A DNA stretch of 32,665 nt, taken from Heterotrichella gracilis (lineage: Eukaryota; Sar; Xanthophyceae; Tribonematales; Xanthonemataceae). A program made the position numbers and the translations under genes. Position 1 is the stretch's first letter; every line of letters begins with the position of its first letter. The notes beneath the pieces are model-generated. The model saw nothing but the letters and a program-made list of their open reading frames with translations. It was not told where the DNA came from and searched no databases. The stretch spans positions 1 through 32,665 of the forward strand of contig JAULBX010027950.1 in assembly GCA_032358255.1 (NCBI GenBank), given 5' to 3'. This document shows positions 1-11,221 of this stretch, piece by piece.

Positions 1-80
1 TAGGACTGGGGTGAGGCATACCCAGACATGCTAACCTGGCTTCGAAGCTGGAAAGCAAATACTTACTTACTTACTTATGT
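1..80 (+). repeat. (CTTA)n microsatellite, possible LINE 3' tail
   Basis: A short CTTA/TTAC microsatellite lies at about 59-76. The bases just before it (about 27-58) resemble the 3' ends of the two LINE relics near 5.18 kb and 5.48 kb: all share a 'tgctaa/ga-ctggct' core followed by 'gctggaa' or 'gccggaa'. A non-LTR element ending in a simple-repeat tail would explain this. The similarity is short, so the call is tentative. Confidence 0.3.
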
Positions 81-433
81 GCGTAACCCAGTAAATGCAC
101 AACCCAGTACTTCCGAGACAAATTTGAAGTTTAAAATTTGAAATTTCATTTGATTGAAGACATTATTTAATCCAATTCATCATGCTACAGCTGCCATCGT
201 ATGGAACATGTGCGCTGGCACTGTAATTCTAGGGAGGAAGCAAATGATATGACAAATGCTGTGTTGTGTACTACATGGGTATTTTATTCACAAACATAGC
301 TGTTTGTAACTGCCGAACAACTTTCAACAGGTTGAAACCATAAGATGTAACATCCAAACATACATTGTACACTGTGCATTGTTGCTGACACTAATACGGT
401 GTTTAATAAATGTGAATGTGCTGCTGTTCCCAG

Positions 434-3400
434 GCCGCCTGACCAACCGCACCTTTGTGCTCCCACCCCTTAGCACCGCCTACCAAACAGAACGGGTGTT
501 CTTCAGAGATGCATTGGAGGTGCAGGAGCTGCGCAAACTCTGGTCAGTCCAGGCTCGACCCCTATGCGTTAATGCGTTGAATGCTTACAACTTTAAACAG
601 CATGAAATGTCCGCATATCCCCTGTTTCAGGCCCTGCTTTGTAGAGCTTGAGCCACACGAGTACAGTAAATCAGCGCCAGTGCCTTCCCTTGGCCCCCCC
701 CACAACTTAACATTCCCTACCCACGGTCTCTCCCTCCCCAACGCCACCATCTACATCACCCACCAGCTGCTTCAAGGGGGTTACCAGCATGTGAACAAGT
801 ACCTGGAGTATGGGAGCTCTCCAATGCAAGCGTTTGCAGGTGTGCAAGTATTATGGAGAGGTCTGGGAAGAAGGGCGTGGATGTTACGCAGTGGCAGCTT
901 GTACGGGATACGTGGGTAGAGAGAGGGGGTAGAGGGGTGAAAACAACGCCGAGTACTCCAGATGACACGTAGTCAAGGGCTGAACCCTGTCGATACACTG
1001 TGACATATATGTACCGTCAAACTTGTGATAGGGCACCAGGTCCCAGCTAACCCCATCAAAGAGGATTATTAGCAGATTATTTAATCTGCATTATTTAATC
1101 TGCTAATTAATAGTTGAGGTTGATGGTTAATGAGTATTTCTCTACATGACAAGACCTCTGCCTGGAATTACTAGCCATTTATCTACGGAAGATGAATGGC
1201 TTGGTTAAATCCGGGATATGTCTTTGTCACAGATCAATGGGAATTCTGCAATGCATGTTAGGCCACAAGGCTGGCGCATGAAAGTCTGGGTGTGACTGTT
1301 CTCTTTACAAAACACCAAGGTCTCAATTACTCATTCTGGTTTAATAAAAATGACTCTAGGATGGGATTCTCTCTAAACAAATAGATCAGCAAAAGATGGA
1401 CCTGTTTTCAGAAAATAGAGAGACTAGACATGCATGGAAACACATGATGGAATTGCAGAAAGGTTTGAACGTGGTTCCTTTGGGGAAAGGGGATGGAACG
1501 GTCAGCCATCATAATGGTTTAACCCGAATACGTTTACCTTTTTCAATTTTTTTCAAAGAAACACATCGCTACAAATCACTATGAGTTGTTCAACTGTTAC
1601 AAAATTATGTTGGGCTCTCCTGAAAAGGTTTTTTTAAACCAAAAGTATCGGCCAATGTTGTTCAAAGTAACGACAGGCATGTCCTTGATACATGGGAGGC
1701 TACATGATAATAATGCTGATTGCAGCCACGTACATGCAGGGTGCCACATGTTGATTAATCAGTTGACTGTTCTTATGCATGATTACCACCACATCCATTC
1801 CATTTTTCTCAAACTCGGCAGCACCGCCATCCCCACCCTCGCAGACTGGGCAACCAGTGAGACTGTTACCGACTCTCCCATTGTGTTTGTTCCACGCCGT
1901 ACCCTTCACAAGAGCTGCCCTGGCAACCCGGCATGGGACGAGCTGTTTTGGCGTCATGTGGCACCAGCGGCTGACGTGGCACGAGAGGTGGAAACTAGAA
2001 AAATACCTCTCAAAGGCAAGCCTGACCGTTGGCAACAAGACCTATGCAATTGGACCACTGCATTCCCAGGGCCATACAAGATGTGTCATAAGTATTAATG
2101 GCTTCTATTACGATTCCAGGATGTTTGAAATTTTAAATCATGTCACAAAAATACAAAGCTTCACACCGCATAATGGATTGAGAAGACATACACGCTTTTA
2201 CAAATGGTATGTATGACAGAGAGGCATATTACAACCATTACAAGATTATTTTAAAGTCACCTTCAGGGAGCCAACCCGGGCTCACAAGACTGTTGGCGGC
2301 GCTTGACAAAATCACCCCGCTAAACAAGTTTCTGGAAATGCCATTATACCAGCTCTGAAGTGATTCTCTAAAATCGTGGTATAGCGGACATTCAAAAATA
2401 AAATGGTGTTCGACATGACGCTGCCCAATCGTCTCGCAATATTTGCACAACCTATGCTCATATGCAACGCGTCTCCATCTAACAGTTTCGACCTCAAAAT
2501 CATGGGCACCCATCTAAACCTATTTAACTCAACCCCGGGTTGAGCGTCGAGATAGGGCCTATGGCTTTTGCACAAGTCCCAAGTCAATTGTTCTGCCATT
2601 GATCCCCAATCGCCATCGTGTATGCTAACATATTGCATAGTTTTCCAACTCGCATTGACTGTGTTTGACCTCCAGTATGCCAGCTTTGCTGTTTCCATTA
2701 GCTCCTCAATCTCTAGCGCTTCCGGGCTGGGTGTCAGGACAGGTACGCCACAAGGCTGGCTTGCTACCGCGCTGACATCAATCAACTCCCCTGCACCACG
2801 CTTGCCCGAAACGAGGTGCAAGTTTCCAAATTGAGGCTGCACTGCAATGCGATGTGGCATGGGGTGGTGCATGTAATGTCATGCGTGGCGAACGCGAGGG
2901 GTCTGTGGCCATGTGCCTGGGGGTGCGGTTACTCTGATTGAGTTATGAAGAAATGTGAAAAAATAATCTCTCAAAATTAATCAGGATACTAGTCTAGGGA
3001 AATTGTCCAAGTTTGACTGAACCCTGTGTTCACAACTCTCCAATCAGCTTGTTTGGCGCAATGTTTGTACGCAATTTCAAAATCGATACATCAGAATATC
3101 CACAAATATGAACAATGTATGTATACTACAGGTGACTACCCCACATTGTCCCAACTAACAAATGAGCTGATGGAGCTGGAATGTCCTTGCAGTCCGGATA
3201 TGCCTGTAGCATGGCATAACAGGTAGGATCAAACCCCACCCTGCTTTGTAGAACTTGGCGTGATAAATCAATGGTGGTCATCTTCTGCTAACATGCAAAG
3301 GAACCATAATCTCCAACCTCAGGCAGACCGGGCGTGCTTATTTCTTCAACGACGGCCTGCCCGGGGCGCATGACAAGAACCACACCCACAAGCGCACCGC

Positions 3401-4842
3401 AATGGCTATGGTGAGCGCGGGATCCATCATACTACATGGCATTTCATTTTCCCACCCCTCTGAGGCCCGGTATATGGGTGCCACGTCAGCAGTGACGTTG
3501 CACTTTTGCCCAAAACATGCCAAGACATGCGTTGTACTAATTAAGGTTTGGCAAGCACATCCAGAGAGCGTAAAGCAATCAATTGAATGCAAGAACGCGT
3601 AGTGAATCAATGTGTGAGTAAAGATATCAGCATTTAACTTTTTTGCCAAGTTGGATGGGGAAATGAAATGCCAACTGAGTTGTCCAAAATGCATCCTAAA
3701 ATGATTTCAGTAATATCCCCTTGCCACCTGGAAACCTCCACATGCATGCTCTGCACGCCTGGTGTAAGGAGCAGTCTAGAAGATGCATTGCAACACCACC
3801 TGCAAGTCAAGCCTTCGAAAACATGGATTGCCAGCTTTATCCTCTCTTTGAGGGCCCCGAAGTGTGCATTACCTGGACCCCAGTCACGAGTGACCCGCAT
3901 CCTTCACCACACTCCACCTGCCTGTTGCATTTGCTCTTGGAGCCGCCCTTCTTCTGACTTCACACTACACAATCCTCCTTGCAAGCACCATAGACCATCC
4001 TCACACCAGCTGCAATCCTCACTTTGTCACCCCACCTGATTTGCAAGCGCACCCATCCTCTGCCAACAATCCGCAACATTTTATGCTCCTTTCCCACCTT
4101 GCAAGGAACAGTCAAGTATCTTCTTTCAACGCCGCAGGCAATGTATTTCTCATAGCCCAAACCCCGCTGTGGTACATCACATGTCCGACATTTGCTGTCC
4201 TCCCTGCAGGGCCACGCCGGGGTGCCTGTGTTCACCCCCGCAGTTGACATGTTCCTCATGGCGCGGCCCCCCCTGCCCATGGTGGGCAACATGGCAAGCA
4301 GCATGGCAGCTAACACCGCCAACATACGGTACGCATATTCAGGGGCAAAAAATGCCAAAGTGGATATGGTGTTAAAAGAAGAACATCAAATTATATTATG
4401 ATTAGTCAAAAATTATGATTAATTAGAGACCTTGACTTTGAGTAGCAGGGACACCCAATTTGTTTGGGCAATTACCACCATAAATGAACGCATTTCAGCA
4501 GCAAGACGTATTCCTGTTGGTTTCTTTTTGTCTGAATGAGGTGAAATTAACTTCAAGGTATGGATACAAATCACATGACTAGTTACCCAAATGAAGAATC
4601 ACCCCACCCCCCCTGCCTCTACCTGCAGGGCCGCATCTGGCCACCTGCCCTCCATTTTGGCCTGGCCACCCCCCTCCAACGCCTCCATGTTTACTCCCTG
4701 GTGGTCTTGCTCTCGCCAGAGGTTCTACTGCGGAGACGTGTACCATTCTACTGGGAAGCGCAGGCGGTGGACAACATGCTATCCAGTGCCGTTAGGGGGT
4801 GAGGGTGGGGATGTCAGGGGCCTGGCTCCGGGGGGTGCCTGA
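434..4842 (+). CDS. O-fucosyltransferase-like protein, 5' end off window
   Basis: Seven exons can be chained: 434-542, 631-839, 1845-about 2015, 3132-3222, 3323-3410, 4210-4328 and 4629-4798 or on to a TGA at 4840-4842. Phases agree at every junction, but the 1845-2015 exon only fits if it uses a GC donor (AAAG|GCAAGC). The first exon carries LTNRTFVLPP, like the N-terminal motif of GDP-fucose O-fucosyltransferases. Exon 4210-4328 carries VDMF...VGNMASSM...NIR, like the C-terminal 'D-x-F-x-GN-x-SS' motif of that fold. Such enzymes move fucose from GDP-fucose in the ER or Golgi. The 'HxRRGD'-type nucleotide-sugar segment expected in the middle was not found; it may be divergent, or lost where the LINE remnant sits. 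The exons upstream of 434 are missing. Family call moderate, exact acceptor unknown. Confidence 0.55.
1068..1107. repeat. AT-rich inverted repeat
   Basis: Perfect 12-base arms (1068-1079 and 1096-1107, attagcagatta and its complement) flank a 16-base AT-rich loop that itself repeats the 'ttatttaatctgc' unit. It lies in the intron between the second and third exons of the O-fucosyltransferase-like gene. It could be a tiny MITE end pair or slippage product. Confidence 0.6.
2238..2940 (-). mobile_element. Non-LTR retrotransposon remnant, RT C-terminal zinc-binding region
   Basis: The minus strand encodes the C-terminal end of a LINE polyprotein in two frames. The upstream frame (2872 down to about 2510) ends near LNRFR; the downstream frame (2513 to 2238) begins GAHDFEVETVRWRR and continues to LCKYC...EHHFIFECPLY, a Cys-x2-Cys...His-x4-Cys knuckle typical of the zf-RVT region after reverse transcriptase. 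A net one-base loss near 2510 breaks the frame. The catalytic RT domain is absent, so this is a 5'-truncated dead copy. It lies inside the predicted intron 2016-3131 of the O-fucosyltransferase-like gene, antisense to it. Confidence 0.8.
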
Positions 4843-4949
4843 CCCTATACTGGAGTGATGGAGATATCAACCCTTGTTTATCTGGAGCTGTGCGTGGCAA
4901 GGGGATCCTAGCAATTGCAATAAGGGGTGCATATCTCCATTTACCTCAA

Positions 4950-5520
4950 CAGGGAATCTGTTGTTGTTGGACAACCTGGCAGCTGGGTACATCCTCGTAT
5001 ATTTACCGGTAGCTGAGTATATCTCTTACCTGATTGGAGGGCGCAAAGGGGGCAGATAAGCCAAGGATCACGTGGGCTGACCTTCTCCAGCAGGACCTCA
5101 AGTCGCGTGGGATAAAAGGTTCAAACAGTGCCAGGAAGAGCTCCGTGGCGTGCATGTGCAAGACTGACTGCTAATCTGGCTGTATTGCTGGAATGCACGC
5201 AACTAACTAAGTTACTTGATAGGTGGTAGGCAGCCCTCAATTGAGGACAGGCTATGGGCAATGAAGCTCAAATGGCTCGGACAGTTGAATGCATGGCAGA
5301 TGACAGGGTACCTAGCGTATGGTTTGTAGCTGATTGGAAGGCGGTCTTGGAGGGGCACCTAGGGCCACATGGGCTGCCCTCGACCTGAAAGCAATTTGAA
5401 AGAACTAACAAAAATGGTACAAGCAATGCCAGGACCGTAATAAGCAGCGCAAACTTGTGCAAGGTTGATTGCTGATCTGGCTTTTGTGCCGGAACGCTTG
5501 CATTAATAAAAATAATCATG
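4950..5520 (+). mobile_element. Two tandem decayed LINE 3' ends
   Basis: Two diverged copies follow each other. Copy 1 (about 4970-5215) reads, across frame breaks, LIGGRKGGR then PRITWADLLQQDLKSRG then FKQCQEELRGV. Copy 2 (about 5246-5520) reads KLKWLGQL, then RMADDRVPSVWF, then KWYKQCQDRNKQRKLV. This order (WLGHxxRM-DDRxP, GRRxRGRP, TWxDxxxxDL, W-x-CQDR-xWR) is the usual C-terminal tail of endonuclease/reverse-transcriptase LINEs. Both copies share a similar 3' region ('tgct-atctggct...ctgg/ccggaa'). Multiple stops and frameshifts show neither is active. Confidence 0.65.
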
Positions 5521-6392
5521 TTAACAATTTGCTATAATGATACATTCTGAAACTTTTTGGTAATAAATGTGGCCATTCTGGCCCAATAAATTCACACACT
5601 ATTTGCAAACGGGAGTTATATACTGATGTTACATTTTGTGTCCCCAAACAGTCTTGTGCGCGCGTATTGCTTCCTGATTGTGACTGTCAAATATTATTTC
5701 ACTGTATTATTGTATTTTTGTGATGAAGCCGTGCATCACACTAGGAGCATAGCAAATAGCGCCATGGTCCCCCGGGTGCAATCGTTGGTCATTGTTTACT
5801 TTAGTAGATCGCTGGAAAAGACACTGCATAGCCATGGGTGCCTTGACACTGTCAGTATGCTTATGATTGGACATGCTACCTCTGCAATGCAAGGCAATGG
5901 ATACTTTTGCTGGGATAGAAAACTGTAAATTAGACTTCAATGCGATGGAACAGGTGACTTCTGTCATCACATATTGTGAGCAATAGTGCCTAGGGGCCTA
6001 CACATCATCAACTGGTAGGTCCTGGTGAAATCCTTGACCTTGGTCAAGACTATGCTGTCCAAACTGACACTTGGCATTCGTTTGGATTTTGATGCACCCA
6101 ACAGAAAAAGTGATGGATCCATAACAAGCATGGAAACCGCAGCCGCCCATGGCAGTTGCACATGGCAACCGCAACATGGCACAGCAAAGGCAGAATACCA
6201 GTTAATCACGTGACAACCGCATGGATGGCAATTATTGCCCAACTATTGCAGACAGTAAAGTGTGGCCTGGGAAAATGCTTCTCATCGTGAAATTTGAACA
6301 TTGTCGTCAAGCTGTTCTGGAACCCATCAAAGTAATACTGCTCGGCACACATTGCTGTCAGAAGCATTGTCAACTAAATGCTTTGAAAATGA
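5521..6392. other. Intergenic, no gene seen
   Basis: Separates the LINE relics from the end of the first GT92 gene. It is AT-rich with only short open frames on both strands and no recognisable exon, RNA gene or repeat. It should hold the 3' UTR of the GT92 gene at its right side. Confidence 0.5.
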
Positions 6393-8940
6393 TTAGCCTG
6401 AGGTAGTGTTAAGAGCCCAGTGCCAGGAGTCGTACTCCATCCACTGGGCAGCATGAAGCCTTGCTCTCTCCATCTTCCCCCGAACACGCATCAACCCCAA
6501 CAGGTGGATTACTGCACCACAGCTGCTCTGGTTGCGCTGAAACTCATGGATGTGATCACCGTCACATAAGTTGAACCCACGCAGGCGATAGTTTGTAGTG
6601 CACACAGGCTCAAATGCCTTGCGTGGATATGCCCAGTGCTGATAGACAACGTCAGTGAACTCTGGTCTGTGCATTGACTTTGGGAACTTGTGATACGTCT
6701 TGTGGAAAGTGTGGTACTTATATAGAGGATTAAGTACATCCCCAGAGAGGTCCCAGGTATCAATCTCTCTTTTGAACGATGTGGATCGGTTGCATTCTGA
6801 ATTGCCACATATCATGTTCCTCACATGCCAAGTCGCGCCAACAGCAGCATATAAACAGCGACCGGGCTCAAAAAGCTCTCTCAGGTGACCTGGCCCCTCA
6901 AGCGTCAAGAATTCATCAAAGTCCACGACCATCAGGACACTGTTCTGTCCCCACTTGGCCAGGGACATGTAGGTTGTTGACAGGTCCTGTGCAAAAGCAA
7001 TTAGAAGTTGAGCATCGTGTCTCACGCATTGCAAAAATTTTATTGTTCTTTAGCAAGTGCGATAGGTCTGAGAGGAGAAATGATAATGCTAGCAGCTGCA
7101 AGCATTCACACTGGGTTTTGCACGATATCTGTCAAATGCCATTTGCTACCACCTTCAAACATTTTTTGTGTGCTGCAATTATTATTAAAGCTGTGAAAGC
7201 GGTGTGCTGTGCACGAGCTGTGGATCATCATGATCATGTTACAAGTTATAAGACGCAACACTGCAAGCCAATCTTTCATGTATAACGCCATTATATATAC
7301 AGTATATAAGATAATGCCATTGGATATAAAATTTGCAGCATCAGCCAATAAAGTGGATTCACATCAGTGATCAGTGATGTGCATTATAGCAGTTCCAGGT
7401 AATGATGTTGCAGCGGTTTGCACAGCATGATCGAGTGATTTTGCATGCCCAATTGTTGACACTTTACCTGATCAGCAATGGATGTAAACATCTTGATGTT
7501 GATTGGGGGATACTCCCAGAGAACTAACTCCAGCTGGCCACTAGCGATGTACTTCTGGATCACTGGCAGGTTCACCATGACTTTAAGGTGCTCTGGACGC
7601 ATTGCCATCATCAAACCATTCATCCCAATCCGAGCATGGAACTCAATATGCTGCGCTACTGTGAATTCCACGATTTTTCTGTCAATGTGCCCAAAAAGCG
7701 GCTTGGTCACAGTAAAAAAGGTTTCAGGTGGAAACGCTGGGTCGTGCCACCTGGGGTGGCGCAAATCCTTTGTGCGGATGCACTGGCCAAGGGTGAATGA
7801 GTTGCCCTGATGACCCCAACCTTCCTGTGTCACCCAGAACTTCTTGCCTCCAGTGATGTTTGATTCTGGTAGAATCAGCTCCACAGGAACTGGCAGCCCA
7901 CTGCAGTGCCTGTTGCCGTGCCATGACCCTTCGCGCAGGCGAACAAAAGCATGGTCCTGCTGGGTGTCCCCTTGGTACAAATTTTCCTGAGGCTGGCCTT
8001 CCACCGCTTCCATAAGATGGAGGTTAAATTTCCAATCACAAGCAGGTCTATCAATACACTCTGGGTAAGCAAGGGTTCCATTTGGCACAGCTTCTCTAAA
8101 TGCCACTAGACCCCGCATGCTGACTGTGGTGCCATCAGTGAAGCACTTCAGGAACAGCTCCAGGCGCCCCCATTGCCATTCTGGGAAGGAGCAAAGGTCA
8201 GAGCTACGCCCAGCATGGCTGCAGTAGCCACAGGTGCCATTGCAGTTGTTGCAGTGCCGCGTGCCTGTTGCAAGGAGATAATATAAGCCTACAAAACCAT
8301 TTCGCGGTACGGGTATTTGCTAGTAGTTGAATGGCATCAATGCATTTGCACTTGGAATTTGTCACAACTTGTTTTGAATTGCAGGACAGGCTTGTAGGCT
8401 ACAGTGGATACATTACACCACGGAACTCCACACAATTTGACTTGGCACTTCGTGGCAATGCCCAGCGCAGTGATGAAGGCATTGCAATGTGAATGGTTGA
8501 CATTGAACGCCGGCATGCATGCCAGGGGCACACAATCCCTACGGGTAACCCCTAGCCACTGGCAGTATCACAGTTAAATACTTTAGCTTGCTTCTAAAGC
8601 CAGTTATGCAATTGGGTGTCATACCGAAAGTCTCACCTACATAACTATAGTAATGAATGCCGTAGTCCAATCCAGTGTAGTAAAGGCCTTGCGCATGCCA
8701 CTGCTGTCGGGCAAAGTGAGATGGTTCGCCAGAAAACCGTTCCTTCCAAGTATTGTTTGGGCGACGAAGTTGCTCCTCCATTGCCGACTCATTGCCCTGG
8801 ACCCCTGCCACTGTGACTATGTCGACTAGGAGTTCATTAGTGCCATCGCGATCATTAGCATGAGAGGCACTTGTCCGCCAATCCGCCAAGCAACCGTCAG
8901 AAAACACAAGGAAACAACACAATACCCGTGCGCGGTTCAT
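6393..8940 (-). CDS. GT92 (DUF23) glycosyltransferase, intact copy A
   Basis: Three exons: 8940-8637, 8264-7468 and 6986-6393. Phases agree throughout (1695 nt, 564 residues plus TAA). The first ATG begins MNRARVLCCFLVF, a likely signal peptide or anchor. The middle exon has a Cys-rich stretch (CNNCNGTCGYC) and the GT92 core VAQHIEFHARIGMNG. The last exon has the metal-binding DxD as VVDFDEFL (D389, D391), followed by the conserved region FHKTYHKFPKS and a C-terminal EYDSWHWAL. GT92 enzymes include galactosyltransferases acting in the Golgi on glycoprotein N-glycans or wall pectic galactans; substrate here is unknown. Introns are 372 and 481 nt. A damaged paralogue lies about 10 kb to the right, same strand. 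Confidence 0.88.
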
Positions 8941-11221
8941 CCTGGAAGAACGACCCCCAAGCTGCTTACAATATTCGGGAGCGCTGCCCCCAACTACTTT
9001 TGACGGTAAGGCTGCTAACGTCAAGGCTGCTAACTATGCACCCTGTGCTGCAGTGTTCAACATTGTCAAGTTTGGCGAGTACTTTGCGGTGGCAATTGCC
9101 AATGAAAGCGACATACCCGCGTCGTTGTACAAAACACGGAGCTCCTTACTGTTGTCCGTTGCAGAAAACGCTGGTTTGTAAAAGGTTCAAGACCAGCGAC
9201 AAGGTCAGCGAGTCCGCTCCCGACCCCCAAACCGACCTTTCAATGGGCGATGCTTGCGCAAGACTCTCCGCCTTGAAATTGGCTATCACGTGCACCACCA
9301 CCACGTGGTTTTCGGCACCATTCAATCCATGTCTAAAATCCTGGCTTGCCCTCCCCATGCAGCAGTAATTGTAGTAATGAGTCTCGCTGGTAGGGTACCC
9401 AACGTTAATGACACATCCTTGTATATTAATAGAGTAAGGTGGCACAAATACAAGGTCCCATACTGCTACATCCAACTTCATTTCATGATGATGTATCCTT
9501 GTTTACCACTAGAGTAAGGGAGGCCACAAAATTTAATACAAGGTCCCATTAATGTAGCAGCTATACCTTGCAAAGGTCCCGTCATAACTGGGACAAAACA
9601 TCATTTAAAGTTGGTACTAGAACAATTCGTGCAGATATATCACCACATATCCAGCCAGGCTGACCTTGCTCCACTAATTTAATATGATCACGCCTTCTGA
9701 ATCAGTGTTTTGTTTATTTCCATATGTGTCTATTTCAATACAACATTCAGGTATGAAATTTTTTAATAGCATCTAAGGTTTTCTTGCAACTATGTCGGCA
9801 ATCAGGTAGAACAAATGTGGACCACCTGGATGAACACTACGCCTGCTGCGGTTTAGCTAATGCCACCTAGAAGTACACAGTACTTGTAAAAGGGGTCCGA
9901 TAAAGAATAAAACATTTCACAATATGTAAGCAGCACTGTGAGGCACAGATGTCTAGACTAGACATTGGAACTAAGTTCCAATGTGATACTTGATAAGGCT
10001 ACGCAGACTGGCTTCCAACTACTGGTTCTGGTTGGGTGCGTATGTCACCGACAGACTCCATGTTCCTCTGGCCCTGTAACTTCCACTGACAGTACGCGGA
10101 GGAGGCCCGCAGGCTCTACATCCACCTTCGCAGGCCCTACATCCACCTACCGTGTCACCAGCCACCCAGAGTATTGTCATATTGATCGCAAAGATGTCGC
10201 ATGCCAAATTGGATGCCAAAACTATTCAAGGGTGACAGAGTCATTGAATGGCCACGGCATACTTTTGGCTCAAATTCACTGACTCTGTGGCATGTTAGAT
10301 ATTTTTTGCTTCTCAATTTGCCTTGTGTGCCGGTTGCTTTTGTCACTGACATTGTCGTGCCTGCTGGCAATTCCACCTTAGGATGCCCATTGGGTATCAC
10401 GATAAATTAGTGGCTTTGCCTATGTTTCACTTATGATGCCGCATTAATCAGGGCTATGCTTAGGTGCTATGCCCTTCAAGGTGTTACCCACGCCATGTTC
10501 CACTGGTTGCTGCCAGGCCTGGCCTGTCTGTGTTTCAAACATTTTAGTAAATTATCAACATTGCTGGTTGTGGTATGTTGCCGTGCGTGGGGGCGTTTTA
10601 TTTCTTTCTTTCTTCTATGGTGCCGCTTTCTACGCACCCTGCAATTGTTTTCTGTTTAAAATAATTCTTTTCTTTCTATTTCCTCGGACTGGATATCGTC
10701 CATGTCCGTTAGAAAGCATGTCCTTTTATTTTGTGCAAGTGTTGTTACAAGACCTGATCTAAATCAGGCAGTCGTCTACGATTGCACCATGATGATTATT
10801 CTGGAGTGTTTGCGTGTTCAGATAATATAATGGAAGGTATTGAGTATCAGAGCAGAGCGACCACTCAGGTGTGTGCGAAACAAGCATTTTCACATCCACC
10901 TGCTGAGTCTGCACATACAAATGTGATTCTCCTTCGGCAGGCCCACCATTGACACTTTCAATTGGAAAAAATCCTAATAATCAACATATATATGTATTGT
11001 TTCTAGCAACAAATTTGCCAGACTCTATGCATGGCACACCGCTACAGAGTGCGCCAACAACTCATCCCTAAGGGTTCACAATCACAACTATCCTGCACGG
11101 AAATGCACAGAGCAACTTGCGCACATACAGTACCCACACGCAACAGCCCCCAGATTAAAAGCTGTAGGCTGCACCAAGATAGGCAACCAGAGGCCAAAAC
11201 AAGACACTCAGCCACAAGCGA
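8941..11221. other. Gene-poor stretch with 5' flank of GT92-A
   Basis: Upstream of the GT92-A start codon on its right side and downstream of the J-protein stop on its left side. Several open frames exist (for example around 10.2-10.4 kb and 10.46-10.76 kb), but none shows a known motif or a chain of phased exons. It contains the tandem repeat at 9.4-9.56 kb and a short duplicated 'ctacatccacct' near 10.11-10.15 kb. Confidence 0.5.
9411..9560. repeat. Imperfect tandem duplication, about 80-bp unit
   Basis: Two adjacent units share the order 'atccttgt-ta', 'agagtaagg', 'cacaa', 'acaaggtccca', 'tg-tac/g'. Unit 1 spans about 9411-9470 and unit 2 about 9494-9560. They have diverged by substitutions and small indels. 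No coding role seen. Confidence 0.55.

Noticed and set aside
1586-1844. Extension of the third O-fucosyltransferase exon upstream to 1586
   Set aside because: The upstream part has AT-rich intron composition, and the acceptor at 1844 matches the phase of the preceding exon.
10201-10410. Open frame with KLFKGDRVIEWPRHTFG
   Set aside because: Looks fairly protein-like but has no recognisable motif, no splice partners and an equally long antisense frame.
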